Shown here in pieces: positions 1 to 10,596 of a stretch of DNA of 64,000 bases. Location of the stretch: contig OZ038383.1 in assembly GCA_964036045.1 (NCBI GenBank), forward strand, positions 5,256,430 to 5,320,429, written 5' to 3'. Each line of letters begins with the position of its first letter. Positions within the stretch are counted from its first letter, which is position 1. The position numbers were made by a program, and so were the translations under genes. The notes below the pieces were generated by a model. It was not told where the DNA came from. It worked only from the letters and a program-made list of their open reading frames with translations, and did no database searches. The DNA comes from Eutreptiella sp. 'Long Island Sound 2002'. Taxonomy: Eukaryota > Euglenozoa > Euglenophyceae > Eutreptiales > Eutreptiaceae.

Positions 1-1
1 T

Positions 2-472
2 CCCCTCCTCACCCGATACCACCGATGGTATACACGCCGCTCGATCCACGTCCCCGCAGGACACACCAAATGCATCTGCAGCCACGCGGAAGAAGAAACA
101 TGGGACCACTTCAAGGCGTGCCCCCTGTACAGAGGACTGGACACCCTCACAGACTGGAACCCAGCCCACACCATTGCACAGCACGCCGGATGGCTGACGC
201 AGTCCCCGGCGACCCAGCAACTCACCACCGTCCTCAAGCAGACGGAAGTGCTCGAGGCAGTCCGCAGGGGACTCGTCCCCACTGCCGTCTACACCTTACT
301 ACGCACCCACGCGGAGGACCCCCAGGCCACGGCGGCGCACATGCAGCGGACGGCCGTTGCCAAGACGGCAGAGCAGCTCAGATACCGCACCCACCAATAC
401 CTGCAGCATGCGGCAGCCCTGCCCCCAACAGACCAAGCCCACCTCCTCAAACTCCTGTTCTACCAACCATGA
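2..472 (+). CDS. LINE A copy 1: RNase H region C-terminus with Cys/His finger (partial)
   Basis: Open from the first base of the window in the frame starting at base 2, ending at TGA 470-472. The product is the C-terminal part of the RNase H-containing protein of this LINE. It carries a zf-RVT-like finger (Cys-x-Cys near 71-79, then a His and a Cys in the motif WDHFKAC) followed by a helical tail ending LLKLLFYQP. It aligns almost residue for residue with 38766-39240 on the minus strand in copy 2. The RNase H catalytic part lies outside the window. The finger probably contacts nucleic acid during target-primed reverse transcription, as proposed for this domain in other LINEs; that role is inference. 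The TGA overlaps an ATG (ATGA). Confidence 0.8.
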   Translation, partial: PLLTRYHRWYTRRSIHVPAGHTKCICSHAEEETWDHFKACPLYRGLDTLTDWNPAHTIAQHAGWLTQSPATQQLTTVLKQTEVLEAVRRGLVPTAVYTLLRTHAEDPQATAAHMQRTAVAKTAEQLRYRTHQYLQHAAALPPTDQAHLLKLLFYQP

Positions 473-487
473 GAACCTACCCCATGA
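469..487 (+). other. Overlapping ATGA and two in-frame TGA codons between RNase H and ORF3
   Basis: The RNase H frame ends in TGA at 470-472, and five codons later has a second TGA at 485-487. After that the same frame is open and encodes the ORF3 zinc ribbon. An ATG at 469-471 overlaps the first stop but lies in another frame. Both TGAs and the overlap are conserved in copy 2 at 38751-38769. Either readthrough or termination-reinitiation could connect the two proteins. Confidence 0.6.
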
Positions 488-3400
488 CATACCAACACGG
501 AACCCCCACCACGTCTACACACCGTCCACCGAGCACAGCACTGGCACAGCACACACGGACACCACAGGCACCGCACACACTCCCACCAGCATGCGCACGC
601 CACCAGCCCCCATCCCCCCACGCCGCCGTCCGTCCACAGGTACCGCCAACCGCCAGCCACCGCATGTCCCCTCTGCGTTCGCCAGCGGCTACCACAGACA
701 GCCCTGCCCTGCAACCCAGACCACTGGGTCTGCCTGGGAGCCGCGCACCGCCTCACACACTGCCCCCACTGCGGGGACCTCAACCCCCACCACCGCGAGC
801 GGCCCGCGGCCCCAGCCGCACCCCCCCCCCCGCAAGCCACCCCAGCTTCTTCGGGTTCCTCACCGACACCCTCCGGGACCACCTGGGAGGGTACTACGTG
901 GCGGACGCGGCGGACCACACATGGACCATAGCCGTGGCCACGGGCAGCACACCCCTGCCCCCCCACAGCCCACCCCTACGCCACAGCGGGGGCGGCTTGA
1001 ACGTGGCGTCCCGCCACATCCTCCTCGCCCTATACCTCCACCACCGAGACCTACACCTCCCAGACCCACAACTCCCAGGCCCCATAGCAGGAGCCCTGAC
1101 GCCGGAAGCGTGGGCCGAGACGGCACCAGAGGAGATAGCAGCCTACCTCCGAATCACTTGCCGCCGATTCAAAAACGCCCTCGGCCGACGGAAGGGAACA
1201 CCTTACCCACTCAGCGCACTCCTCTACCCGGCACACCACCCCCACCCCGCACAACAGAAGCCCCCGGAGGGCTGGGCGTCTTTTCGGGACGCCCACCTGG
1301 CTGCCCCCGACGAGGTCACCGCCACGCAGATGGGCCTCACGGACCAGGAAACCTACGTCAGAGGCCTCAAGACGAGCCTCCAAGAGGCAGACCGCTGGCA
1401 CGCCCGCTCCCCGTCGCCCACACGGGGACAGGGGGGTTCACCCGCCCCCGACACCCACCAGGCCAAGAAGACCAAGACAGGTCGGGGGGCCCGCCAACGC
1501 GCCCGCCAGCAGGGCGCGACGCCCCAACCAAGGCCCGGGTCCAGCCACACCGCACCACCCCACGCCCAGACCCCCGGGGCACACCAACAACACCGCCACC
1601 ACCAGCGCCCGCCACCACCACCGTACCGCAGCATCCAAACCCTGCAGCCCAGTCAGCCACCACCGCCCACACACGTCCACACCATGCCAGGACCACCATA
1701 CGCGCAGAGCCAGGGGACATGGCACCACCAACACCACCACCACGCCCCCGTCCCTCCCAACCCCTACCCCCTAATGCCCCCATGCTACAGTGACCCCCAC
1801 CAGCTACATCCCCACCACGCCCCAGCACAACCAGGCCCCGCGAACCACCCACCCCACATAGCGCACATCACCGCACCACACCATCACGTATTCCACCACC
1901 ACCAGGCCCTGCCACCACACCCACCAACGCCGGGGCACCACACACAACCGGCACGCCCCCCACACCACCACCACGCGGTCCAGCACCACCCGCCGCCCCC
2001 GCTACACGGGCCCACGACATACGAGCCACGGTACACCCCCATGGACCCGCGAGGAGCAGCACACGCACACCAGCAACACCAGGGCCTAGAAGGAGCGCCC
2101 CACCACCACCAACAGCCCCCCCACCCACACCCCATGCCAGCGAGCACCATCCACCAGCAGCCACCCATCACATACGGACCACAGCCCCACCCGGGGGCTC
2201 ATGCGGCCGCCTCCCACCCGCACCCCGGCACCACAACCAGTCAAGAACCGCAAGGGCCACACGGCGCACACACGCAACACCCACACGACCCACAGGGACG
2301 CCCGGACCCCCAACCAGCACAACACCCACCCCCGCCCCCCCCACCCCACCACCACCAGCAGCCCCCCCACCCACACCCCATACCAGCGAGCACCATCCAC
2401 CAGCAGCCACCCATTACATACGGACCACAGCCCCACCCGGACGCTCATGCGGCCGCCTCCCACCCACACCCCGGCACCACAACCAGTCAAGAACCGCAAG
2501 GGCCGCACGGCGCACACACGCAACAACCACACGACCCACAGGGACGCCCAGACCCCCAGCCAGCACAACACCCACCCCCGCCCCCCCCACCACCAACAGC
2601 GCCACCCCCACACCACCCCCCCCCGCCCCCCCCCCGAGACCAGGACACAGACACAACACGCGGCAGCCAGCACCAGCCAATTGACGTCGATACCCCCACC
2701 AACACACGCCACCGCGAATCCCCCCTCCCGCGACCGCCACAAGAGACCCCATCACCGGACCCCACGCGCGACAACGACGACCACCCCCCCCAACCCACAC
2801 CACCCCCCCCATCACACCCCGCACCACCAGCCGCCGCACCGGCCGAAACCTAAGGCCCACACAACCCCGCAGCGGTACGGCAGCACCTCCGGGGACTCGG
2901 GGAACAGGACGTCGTACTGTACCTCCGCACCTCCGGCACCAGCACCCCCATCTGGGCGGCCACCCTGGTTCAGGCGGGCACCCTGGGGGAAGGCGTCAGA
3001 GACTTCTTCTTCGACGCCTTCCTCCACGTCGCCCGACACGAGCGCCCCCCACGCGCCACCCCAGAAGGCGAGAGCCCCCCCCCCACGGGGAGCCGGATCT
3101 GGGTGCCCCCCATCGACTGGGGGCGACACCTGGTCGGACACCCCGTGCCGGGGCGGGTGGACACCAAGGGCCGCACCCGCTACCACGAGCCCGACATGGC
3201 CCACTCCCCACCCGACGCCACCCCCGACAGCACCAAAGAGTGGGAGCGGGAAACATGGGTAGCCCGGATGGCCTTCTGAGCAACTTCCGGCACCACGTCC
3301 CGGGGGACATCCCCACCCCCGACGAGCAGCAGCCAGCCCCCTCCACGTACATGACCCTCATGTACAATCTGCACTACACCCTCTCCACCACCAACTACCA

Positions 3401-3939
3401 CGCACCCACAGACCACTGTGTGGTACACGGCACCGACTCCCTCCTCCCCGCCGACTACACCCCCCCCCCCACACAACCCAGGCCCCGACACGTACGCCAG
3501 GGGGGACGACCCGGACGACCCCCACATCTGGGGCACGTGGGAACCCAAATCCCTGGACACGCTGCTCTCCATCCGCAGCGGCTACCAGGGCCTTGGTAGG
3601 GCGATGTATTGCCTCGCCAAGTGGACCCAACGGACCTGGGGGATCCCCACGGACCGATGGGTGTGGGGGGTCACCCTGCGCCCCCAGCAGAGGGAAGCCC
3701 CCCCAAACCGCAGGGGACCCACCCCCCCACGCCCCACCACCCTACAACTATGCCCGTACATGGTGGCAGCCCGCCTCATGACGCTGCTGTGGCCGGGCCC
3801 AGACACCCCCACCCAAAAGTACCCCCACCTCACAGAGGAGGACATCCCCGGCATCCAGCGATGCTTCTTCCAGACCCTCGACTACCTCCAGCAAACACAC
3901 CCGCACGTCCTGGAGCAGATATGGCCACCCCCCGGGTAA
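488..3939 (+). pseudogene. LINE A copy 1 ORF3: zinc ribbon, Pro/His-rich linker, C-terminal domain (frameshifted)
   Basis: From 488 the frame encodes a basic leader, then a Cys/His ribbon at 662-770 (CPLC, then Cys residues, then HCPHC). After it comes a conserved stretch beginning FGFLTDTLRD, a long Pro/His/Gln-rich linker with two near-identical repeats of about 270 bp (2098-2600), and a C-terminal domain (2860-3939) ending VLEQIWPPPG. An 11-C run at 821-831, where copy 2 has 9, moves the frame. A TAC-to-TAA change gives a stop at 2851-2853, and another shift lies near 3270-3420. Without these the ORF would be continuous. I recognise no family beyond the zinc ribbon. Downstream ORFs of this size after RNase H are unusual for LINEs. 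RNA or protein packaging is a possible role, but nothing in the sequence shows it. Confidence 0.65.
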
Positions 3940-3972
3940 CCCACGTGCCCGCGCAGCCGAGACAAGGCCGCC

Positions 3973-4282
3973 ATGCCAGCACCAGCACGCACGGATCACC
4001 AGGAAAAACGCGCGCACACGCCCGGTGCCCGAACCTGCACCCTCGTTCTCGCTACTTACAGGACCCAGCATCATACGCCCGCCCCCGAAGCCCAGGACCC
4101 TCCGCCGTCTCCCACAGCCTTCTCCTCCGCCTCCGACTCCACAACCTCCACCACCACGACCACCTCATCCACCACCACCACCACGTCCTCATCCAGCACT
4201 CCACCCCCCAGGCCGCGGGGGACACCTCCCGAACGGGCCTCCAAACCCGCCCCAACCGCGAGCAGCCCCGCCGCCGCCAAGG
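3973..4282 (+). pseudogene. LINE A copy 1 ORF4, 5' part (cut by LINE B)
   Basis: This piece is in the same frame as the end of ORF3, 11 codons beyond its TAA at 3937-3939, and starts at an ATG in GCCGCCATGC context. It encodes an Ala/Pro/Ser/Thr-rich region with a poly-Ser/Thr stretch. It stops at the LINE B insertion and resumes at 13014. In copy 2 the position of this ATG is ACG, so the start is not conserved. Either initiation there is non-AUG, or ORF4 is reached by reading through the TAA. Confidence 0.6.
4268..4282. repeat. Left 15-bp target-site duplication of LINE B
   Basis: CCGCCGCCGCCAAGG, repeated exactly at 12999-13013. The uninterrupted site is present in LINE A copy 2 near 34950-34970, which shows this site once with one base difference. 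This proves an insertion by target-primed reverse transcription. Confidence 0.92.
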
Positions 4283-4301
4283 TTTGAGGTTTGAGGTTTG
4301 A
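4281..4301 (-). repeat. Heptanucleotide 3' tail of LINE B
   Basis: The plus strand reads GG then TTTGAGG repeats; in LINE B sense this is (TCAAACC)3 at the 3' terminus, next to the target duplication. It stands in the place of a poly(A) tail. The first two bases (4281-4282) are shared with the target duplication. Confidence 0.8.
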
Positions 4302-5412
4302 TTTTGCGGGTACTAGACGCCTTTCGGCCCCGGGGGGCCACCTGGTCGGGCCAGGTGATATCCTCCCCACCGGGTCCTAGTGGGGGGCCCTCCAAGACGC
4401 ACCTCCTGCCTGGTGGCGGAGTCCCCCGGGTTCACAGAGCTCGGAGCCCCGTCCTTCCCCGGCGTCCCCGTTTCGCCACTCCCCGGTCAGTGCATCAATT
4501 CGCAGCCGTGGCCGCGGGCGCTTACCCACTGCGTCGCCCCCCTAATGCGTGGTCGCCCGGGGCACCGGCGCCGCCGGGCCCGTGCTACTGGCTTGTCGCC
4601 AGTGGGACCCCCTTGGGCTGGCGCGGTGGCTGCCTAGCCTAGGGGTTGGGGCGTGGCGCTGTGCGCCACTACTGCCTTGGCGGGTGCAGTGTCCCGTCTG
4701 TGTGTGCGCGGCGCTCGCGGCCGGTTCGGGGGGGTTCGGGCCGGTACCTGGTGTTGTGTTTCCCCTTCTTCCCCCTTCCCGCCCCGCGTATCCCGCGTTG
4801 CGTGTGGCGGGCCGTCCCGTCCGGGTGTCCCTTACCCTCGCTCGCTGGTACGCCATTCCAGGTGGTCTGTGCGTTCCGCGCGCTCGGTCCGGTTGCCCTT
4901 CTGGTGGTCCCCGCGTGTCCTTTTCGTGTGTGTGCGCTCGCGCTCTCGCGGTGTCCGCTCCCCGCTGGGTGGTGTGGCGCGCGCATCTCGCGTGGTCCCG
5001 GCACTGGGCGCTGGTAGGGCCGTTCCATGTGGTCCGTGCCCCTCCGCGTGTCCTGCCCCGGTCCCGTGCTCCGTCTGGCGTGCTTGGGGGGGGGCGGTCC
5101 GGTCCCGGTTCCCCCCTACTTGGCTTGGGGTTGCAGGGGCGGCGGCTGGGCGTCCCCGGGGGGGTGCCCTCGTCCGCGGGAGTCTCTTACGCCACTGAGG
5201 GGTGTCGTCGGCTATGTATCCTGCCCTGAGGGTGGGGCTGTGCGCCGTCCACGCGCAGTCCACGCGCACGGGGTCGGGACTGGGGAGGGGGCTGGGTGGG
5301 GTGCGTTGGATCGCCGACTGACGTGCACTGGGGTAAGAGGCGGGCAGTAGCACCACCGGGTCGCCGACTGACTGTAGGGCGGGGGGTCGCTCTGTCTCTT
5401 TCCGTCCCTCTG

Positions 5413-7146
5413 CCTTCCCTGGGCAGGCAACAAAGCGGGCGTCACTGGCGTTGCGCTGTCCATGGGGGGCGTGGCCCCCCATACCACTCCGGTTCGTGTT
5501 CACCCAGCCTCTCCGGGTACGATCTGTGCGGCGTCCCTGTGCGCAGGCGTGGGCCCGTTTGTTCTTCGCGGCCCCCTTGTGGGCCGGCGGCCGGAGCGGG
5601 GGGGCGGGTCACACTCCGGCCCCCCTCTCGGGTGGGGGGGCCCATTCCCCTTGCCTCGGGGGGGGTGTCGCGCTGCGGCCTCCCCGCTCTCGTTCCGGGC
5701 GGCGGCCTGTGGTACCCCTTTCTGGCCCTCCCCTCCGGCGCGCGCGTGCGGTCGGGGCTGACGTGCCGCCCCGGGGCGGGGGGGGGTGAGGGGCGGCCCG
5801 TGGACCGCTCCCCTGGGGGCCCCGGCTGACCTGCAAACCCCCCCTCCTTCCCCTCGGAGTGGGCTTTGGTCACGGGAGGGTCATGTGGGGCGCGGCCTCC
5901 TTCGTGCTCCGTTGTGCGCGTTGCTCCGGCACGCCGGTGTGGGTTCGTGGGGGCAGGCCTTACCGTGTCGCCGTTCCTCCTGTGGGTGGGGGCGCCCCCC
6001 CGGCCCTGGGGGGGCGGAGGGCCGCGCCTGTGGCTCCCCAGCTGGGGTGGGTGCGGGGGGGGGGGGGGGGGGCACCCCGCCTGCTCTCGGGCCTGTGTGG
6101 GAGGGGGGGGGGGGGAGTGGGGGGGGGTCCTCCGGTTCCCTGGCGATGCCCCCTGTCGGCCAAAAAAAAAAAGGGGGGGGGGGGCGGCTTGGCGGTCCCA
6201 GCCCCGGGGGCCAGCCATCGGCCAGGGGGGTCGCGCCCTTCCCCCGCCCCCCTCTACCGAGTGCCGGATCTTCCCGCAGTCCCTCCCTGGGGCCCCTCAT
6301 CTCCCGGCCGTTGCCGCGCGGCGCTGGCCGGCCGGGGGTGGCCGTGAGGGTCAGCGGTCAGTGGTTAGCGGGTTGCGGGGCCGCCTTCCCTGGGTAGGTA
6401 ACAAAGCGGGCGTCCCTTGGCGTCGTGCTGTCCATGGGGGGCGTGGCCACCCATACCATTCCGGTTCGCGCCCACCCGGCTTCTCTGGGCACGATCTGCG
6501 CGGCGTCCCGGTGCGCAGGCGCGGGCCCACTTGCTCTTCGCGGCCCCCATTGGAGCCGGCGGCTGGGGCGTCGGGGCGGGTCACACTCCGGCTCCCCTCT
6601 CGGGCGGGGGGGTCCGTCCCTTCAGCCTCGGGGGGTGGGGGCCGGGGCCCCTGCGGCCGGCGGGCCGGCGGGGGGGCGGGGGGGGGGGGGGGGGGGGTGT
6701 CGCACCGCGGCCTCCCTGCTCTCGTTCCAGGCGGCGGCCTGTGGTACTCCTTCCCGGCTCTCTCCGCGTCGCCGGTGCTCTCCCTTCCGGCGCGCGCTTG
6801 CGGTCGGGGCTGAAGTGCCGCCCCGTGGTGGGGGGGGTGAGGGGCGGCCCGTGGACCGCCCCCCTGGGGGCCTCATCTGACTTGACACCCTCCCTCCGTC
6901 ACCTCGGAACGGGCTGTGGTTACGGGAGGGTCATGTGGGGCGCGGCCTCCTTCCTGCTCCGTCGTGCACGTTGGGGGGGGGCGGGGGCGGCATGGCGGCC
7001 CCGGTCCCGGGGGCCAGCCCCTACCGAGAGCTGGATGCCCGCGCAGGCCCTCGCCGGGGCCCTCTCCTCCCCGGCCGTTGCCGCGCGGCGCCGGCCGGCC
7101 GGGGGTGGCTGATGGTTAGCGGTCAGTGGTTAGCAGGTTGCGGGGC
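5413..7146. repeat. Diverged tandem duplication in LINE B 3' UTR (period about 970 bp)
   Basis: Unit 1 starts CCTTCCCTGGGCAGGCAACA at 5413 and unit 2 starts CCTTCCCTGGGTAGGTAACA at 6384. Many downstream landmarks recur in the same order, including a CATGGGGGGCGTGGCC block, a GGAGGGTCATGTGGGGCGCG block and a GGCCGTTGCCGCGCGGCG block. Unit 2 is shorter, about 760 bp. Confidence 0.8.
6056..6184. repeat. Extreme poly-G and poly-A homopolymer cluster
   Basis: Runs of more than ten G at about 6056-6072 and 6104-6116, then an A12 followed by a G12 at about 6162-6183. These are sites of likely polymerase slippage or sequencing error and possible G-quadruplex formation. Confidence 0.85.
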
Positions 7147-7284
7147 AGCCGGTTCCTCCCCGCGCTTGGCGCCCCCGCACTCCCTCCCGCGGGTGGCGGC
7201 GCATCCCCGCACGTCGTGCCGCACCGTGGGGGGGGCGTGGGTCAGGGGGCCCATCCCCCCCTCCCGTGCCCGCCGTCTGGGCCT

Positions 7285-10200
7285 TCACTTGCGCCGCCGC
7301 TTGTGTGGGGGCTGGGGCTGCGGCGGCGGCGGGTTGTGCCGGCGGTAGCGCCAGTGGGCGAGGGCGGTACGCAGAGCCCGGGGGAGCCAGTTGTTGGCGT
7401 CCGCATCCGTGATGCGGAGCACCGCCCCCCCCTCCAGGAAGGCCGGCCACGTCGGCTCCCTGTCGGGCCACGCCGCCCGGATCACTGACCTGAGGACCCT
7501 CTCGTGGTCCTCTGGTGCCGCCCACCCCCCCGGGGGTGCCTCCCGGTGTCCTCCGTCCCTCCGGAGGAGCACGGCATCGAAGGGCCGGTTCCGCGACCTC
7601 CTGGAGGTCCCCTGGTTGGCCCAGCACAACCACCCGTACACTTCCCCCACCAGGGGGAGGGTCTCCCCCCCCAGCGGGTCCGGGACTGCGCCCCAGTCCA
7701 CGTTCCACGGCCGGCTCTCCTCCGCCCCCTGTGCCGGCCCCCCTCGCTGCTCCTGCACCTGCGGCGCCGATGCCACGCCCCGTCCCCCCTCCGCCGAGGC
7801 CACCCGCGCCGGCTCCGCCCTCGGCGCGGGGGGGGCTTGCTGGTGCTGGTGTCGTGGGGGTTGGGGGGGGATGAGCTCGCCGGCGTCAGGGTCGATGTTG
7901 TAGAGGTGGTGGTGGTGGTGGTGGTGGTGGTGGTAGGTGTGGTGTGCCGGCATCTGTTGGATGCCGGGGGGGATGCACCTCACCGGCTGCACTTCCGGCT
8001 GCGGGGGTGCCCCGCCCTCTGCCCCCCTCCCCCCGCCCCGCCCTCCCCCCTGGGCTCCCGTGCCCCGTCCCTCCTGTCCCTTGGGGCCCTTGCCCTTGCC
8101 CTTGCCCTTGCCCTTGGGCCCCTTTCCGGTCCCGTGCCCATGTCGCGGGTCCCGCCTCTCGTCCCCCACACCCCGGCCCGCTCGCTCTCCCATCCCCCCT
8201 TGTCCAGCCCCCTGCGCCTGGGTACCCTGCCCGCGCCCCTGAACACCCTTCCCGTGCCCTGGCCCCTCCCCGACCCCCTGCCCGTGTCGCGGGTCCCGCC
8301 TCTCGTCCACCACGCCCCGGCCCGCTCGCTCTCCCACCACCCCTCGCTCCGTCCCCTGCACCTGGGCCTCCTGCCCGCGCTCCCGCGCGCCCTTCCCGTG
8401 CCCCGACCCCTCCCCTGCCCCCTGCCTGTCACGCCGTCCGCCGCTCCCCTCCCCCTCGCCGCTGCGCCCTTCCTGGACCACTCGCCGGGCGTCCCGCTGC
8501 CTTTGCAGTTGCGGCAGCGTGACGCCCGGCGGTGAGCGCTCGCGCTTCGGGGGGCGGTCATGCCGCTCCCGCCCCGGGGGGAAGGGCTTGGGGGGGTACG
8601 GCTTGGGGGGGCTGGTGTGGGTGTGGGCGGGGTTGGCGTGGGCGCGGTACTTCTCGCTCTCCCTGCCCACTGCCGCTGCTGCGGCGGCCGCCGGCGAGGC
8701 GTCCGCGGCCCGTGCGGGGTTCTTCCCCCGCTTGCGCGGCGTGCCAGGGGCCGCAGCCCCTCTCGCGCCCTCCGCACTCTCCTTCGCTGCCGCGGCGGCC
8801 GCCGACGAGGCGCCCGTGGCCGCGGTCGCAGACTCTCGCACATCCTTCTCGGTCTTCGCTGCTGCCGCGGCGGCCGTCGGCGAGGCGCCCACGGCCCGTG
8901 CAGGGTCCGTCGCAACCCCTCTTGCGCCCTGCTTGCTCTCCTGCGCTGCCCCCCTTGCCGGCGGTGTGCCGGGGGCCGCGGCCGGGGCCGCGGCGTGGCT
9001 CGCCGCGGTCTCCGCCTCCTGCGCGTCAGGGCGGGGCGGGGCGGCGGGGCTGGCCGCTTGGGCGGCGGGGGCGGCCGTCTCGGCTGGCCCAGGTTCCCGG
9101 GCCGGCAGCGGCGGTCCGACCACCGCCGCCTCCGCCAGCCTCCGCTCCTCGCGCTCCGCGAGGGTCTCCCCCGTCCACTCTGGGGAGGAGACGGGGGAGC
9201 GGGAGCGGGACCGGCGGTGGTGGCGGTCGTCCCGCCCGAGGGACCCATCGGAGTCTGCCATTACTGTCACTCTGGTAGGCATGCGTGGTGGCAGGCGCGC
9301 CCTTCCCACTACCTCCTGGTGCATCAGTGCCGTGCCGTGGGCAGTGCCGTGTGGTGCTCTGCGGGGGGGGGGGGGGGGAGGGGGTGGGGGGCCGGCTGTG
9401 GCGTCAGCCCCGCATGGCCGGGGGTCCGCGGCCATCCACCGGCATTGGGAGGGGAGGCGGGGGAGCCACGCGGCCCACGCGTCGCGCCACAGCTCCCAGT
9501 CTGGGACGGGGCTCAGGGCCCTGGGCCCCCGGGGGTCGTCGAGCGGTGCCGGGGGCAGCCGCACCAGATGGACCCCCGTAACGGCGGTGACCTCCTGTGT
9601 GCGCAGGAAGGTGTGTACTCCGTCCCGCGCCGCGGGCGCCGGGAGGGGGGGGCGGGGTACAGGTGTGGCCCCATAGAGGTGGGTGGGGGTGATCCCCAGG
9701 ATCCGCCCCGAGCCCCCGCGGGACGCGACGACGAGGAGGAGGAGGGGGGTGCCAGGGCACTCTTGCCAGAGGACCTGCCCCCTGTGGTGGGCACCCCTGG
9801 TCCTGGAGAGGGGGGGGGACAGGTCTGGGTTAGCCCAGCCGCGGGGCGCGTGCGTCGCCGGTGGGAGGGCGGGGCACCAAGTGGGCTCCCTGGGGAACGC
9901 CTCGTAGACGACGGCGTACGGGGGGGTAGGCCCGGTGCCGTCATACACCGGGTTGGTCGGCCGGGGGCGGGCGGACGCCTCGTCCGCGCCTTCCACGAAC
10001 ACCGTGACCTCGCCCACCTCCAGGTCCTCGCCCGGCGGGTGTAGAAGGTGGAGCGCCGCATCCAGCTCGGACACTCCCCCCGGGTACGTGGCCCGCGCCT
10101 GGTTCAGGTACGGGGCCGCGTCCCCGGGGTAGCGCGTCCTGAGGGCGTGCAGCAGGGCTGGGGCGCTACTGCGGAGGGACATGGCAGACCCCGCTCCCGT

Positions 10201-10557
10201 CAGCCGGAGGGCGTCCCCCATGGACAGGGGCCGGCCCGACCGATTGGACTCGCGCCACTCCATCCAGTGCCCGTAGAGGGCCGCTTCCGGGCTGATGAGC
10301 CCCGGCCGGACGGCGTTCACGATCCGGTGCATTGCCGGGAGCAACGTAGGGGCTCCCGCTCCGTTCAGGGCGCGGACGGCCGGGAGGGCGGTCTCGTTGA
10401 GGAAGGCCCTCGCACTGCCCTCCAGGTCGCACCGTGCGGCAGCGTGCGCTCCTTTTGCCTCCGCCACCGCGTCCGCCACCAGGCCCCGGACGGCCGCCTC
10501 CTGCGCTCTGCGGCGGGCCCTGGCGTGCCCCGGCCCATCCCCCCGTCGGCGTGGCAT
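7285..10557 (-). CDS. LINE B terminal ORF (1090 aa, Ala/Gly/Lys-rich, ends in basic motif)
   Basis: ATG at 10557, 13 codons downstream of and in the same frame as the TAA that ends the RNase H ORF. Residues 1 to about 370 look globular and contain no motif I recognise. About 400-640 is Ala/Pro/Glu-rich low complexity, and 640-830 is Arg/Lys/Gly-rich with repeats of a GERAGRGV-DERRDPRHG unit. A run of nine His follows, and then a C-terminal globular part (about 940-1070) ending PPHKRRRK. That C-terminus resembles the end of LINE A ORF4 (PPHKRRRT), with shared spacing of Trp, Gly and RP residues. Charged and low-complexity sequence suggests nucleic-acid binding or a nuclear localisation tail; this is inference. 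Confidence 0.7.
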   Translation of the reverse strand: MPRRRGDGPGHARARRRAQEAAVRGLVADAVAEAKGAHAAARCDLEGSARAFLNETALPAVRALNGAGAPTLLPAMHRIVNAVRPGLISPEAALYGHWMEWRESNRSGRPLSMGDALRLTGAGSAMSLRSSAPALLHALRTRYPGDAAPYLNQARATYPGGVSELDAALHLLHPPGEDLEVGEVTVFVEGADEASARPRPTNPVYDGTGPTPPYAVVYEAFPREPTWCPALPPATHAPRGWANPDLSPPLSRTRGAHHRGQVLWQECPGTPLLLLVVASRGGSGRILGITPTHLYGATPVPRPPLPAPAARDGVHTFLRTQEVTAVTGVHLVRLPPAPLDDPRGPRALSPVPDWELWRDAWAAWLPRLPSQCRWMAADPRPCGADATAGPPPPPPPPPRRAPHGTAHGTALMHQEVVGRARLPPRMPTRVTVMADSDGSLGRDDRHHRRSRSRSPVSSPEWTGETLAEREERRLAEAAVVGPPLPAREPGPAETAAPAAQAASPAAPPRPDAQEAETAASHAAAPAAAPGTPPARGAAQESKQGARGVATDPARAVGASPTAAAAAAKTEKDVRESATAATGASSAAAAAAKESAEGARGAAAPGTPRKRGKNPARAADASPAAAAAAAVGRESEKYRAHANPAHTHTSPPKPYPPKPFPPGRERHDRPPKRERSPPGVTLPQLQRQRDARRVVQEGRSGEGEGSGGRRDRQGAGEGSGHGKGARERGQEAQVQGTERGVVGERAGRGVVDERRDPRHGQGVGEGPGHGKGVQGRGQGTQAQGAGQGGMGERAGRGVGDERRDPRHGHGTGKGPKGKGKGKGKGPKGQEGRGTGAQGGGRGGGRGAEGGAPPQPEVQPVRCIPPGIQQMPAHHTYHHHHHHHHHLYNIDPDAGELIPPQPPRHQHQQAPPAPRAEPARVASAEGGRGVASAPQVQEQRGGPAQGAEESRPWNVDWGAVPDPLGGETLPLVGEVYGWLCWANQGTSRRSRNRPFDAVLLRRDGGHREAPPGGWAAPEDHERVLRSVIRAAWPDREPTWPAFLEGGAVLRITDADANNWLPRALRTALAHWRYRRHNPPPPQPQPPHKRRRK

Positions 10558-10596
10558 GGTGCTGCGGGCTCTGCAAAGGGCGGCGGCGGGTGGGGG

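Larger units (their letters stand above)
4302..7284 (-). other. LINE B 3' untranslated region
   Basis: About 3 kb of very GC-rich sequence between the LINE B stop at 7285 and the heptamer tail. I see no conserved protein in either strand. The many long frames are compositional artefacts of G/C runs. It contains a large tandem duplication (5413-7146) and extreme G and A homopolymers. Confidence 0.6.

Noticed and set aside
357-1793. Large plus-strand frames overlapping ORF3 in other phases (478 aa here; similar ones at 2201-3262, 8560-10044, 34564-35640 and 35971-37515)
   Set aside because: The A+C-rich composition has almost no stop codons in any phase. Comparison between the two LINE A copies and the Cys/His ribbon show which phase is coding.
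4549-6813. Long Gly/Arg/Pro frames on both strands in the LINE B 3' UTR
   Set aside because: They arise from G and C homopolymers, have no domains, and disagree between the two tandem units.
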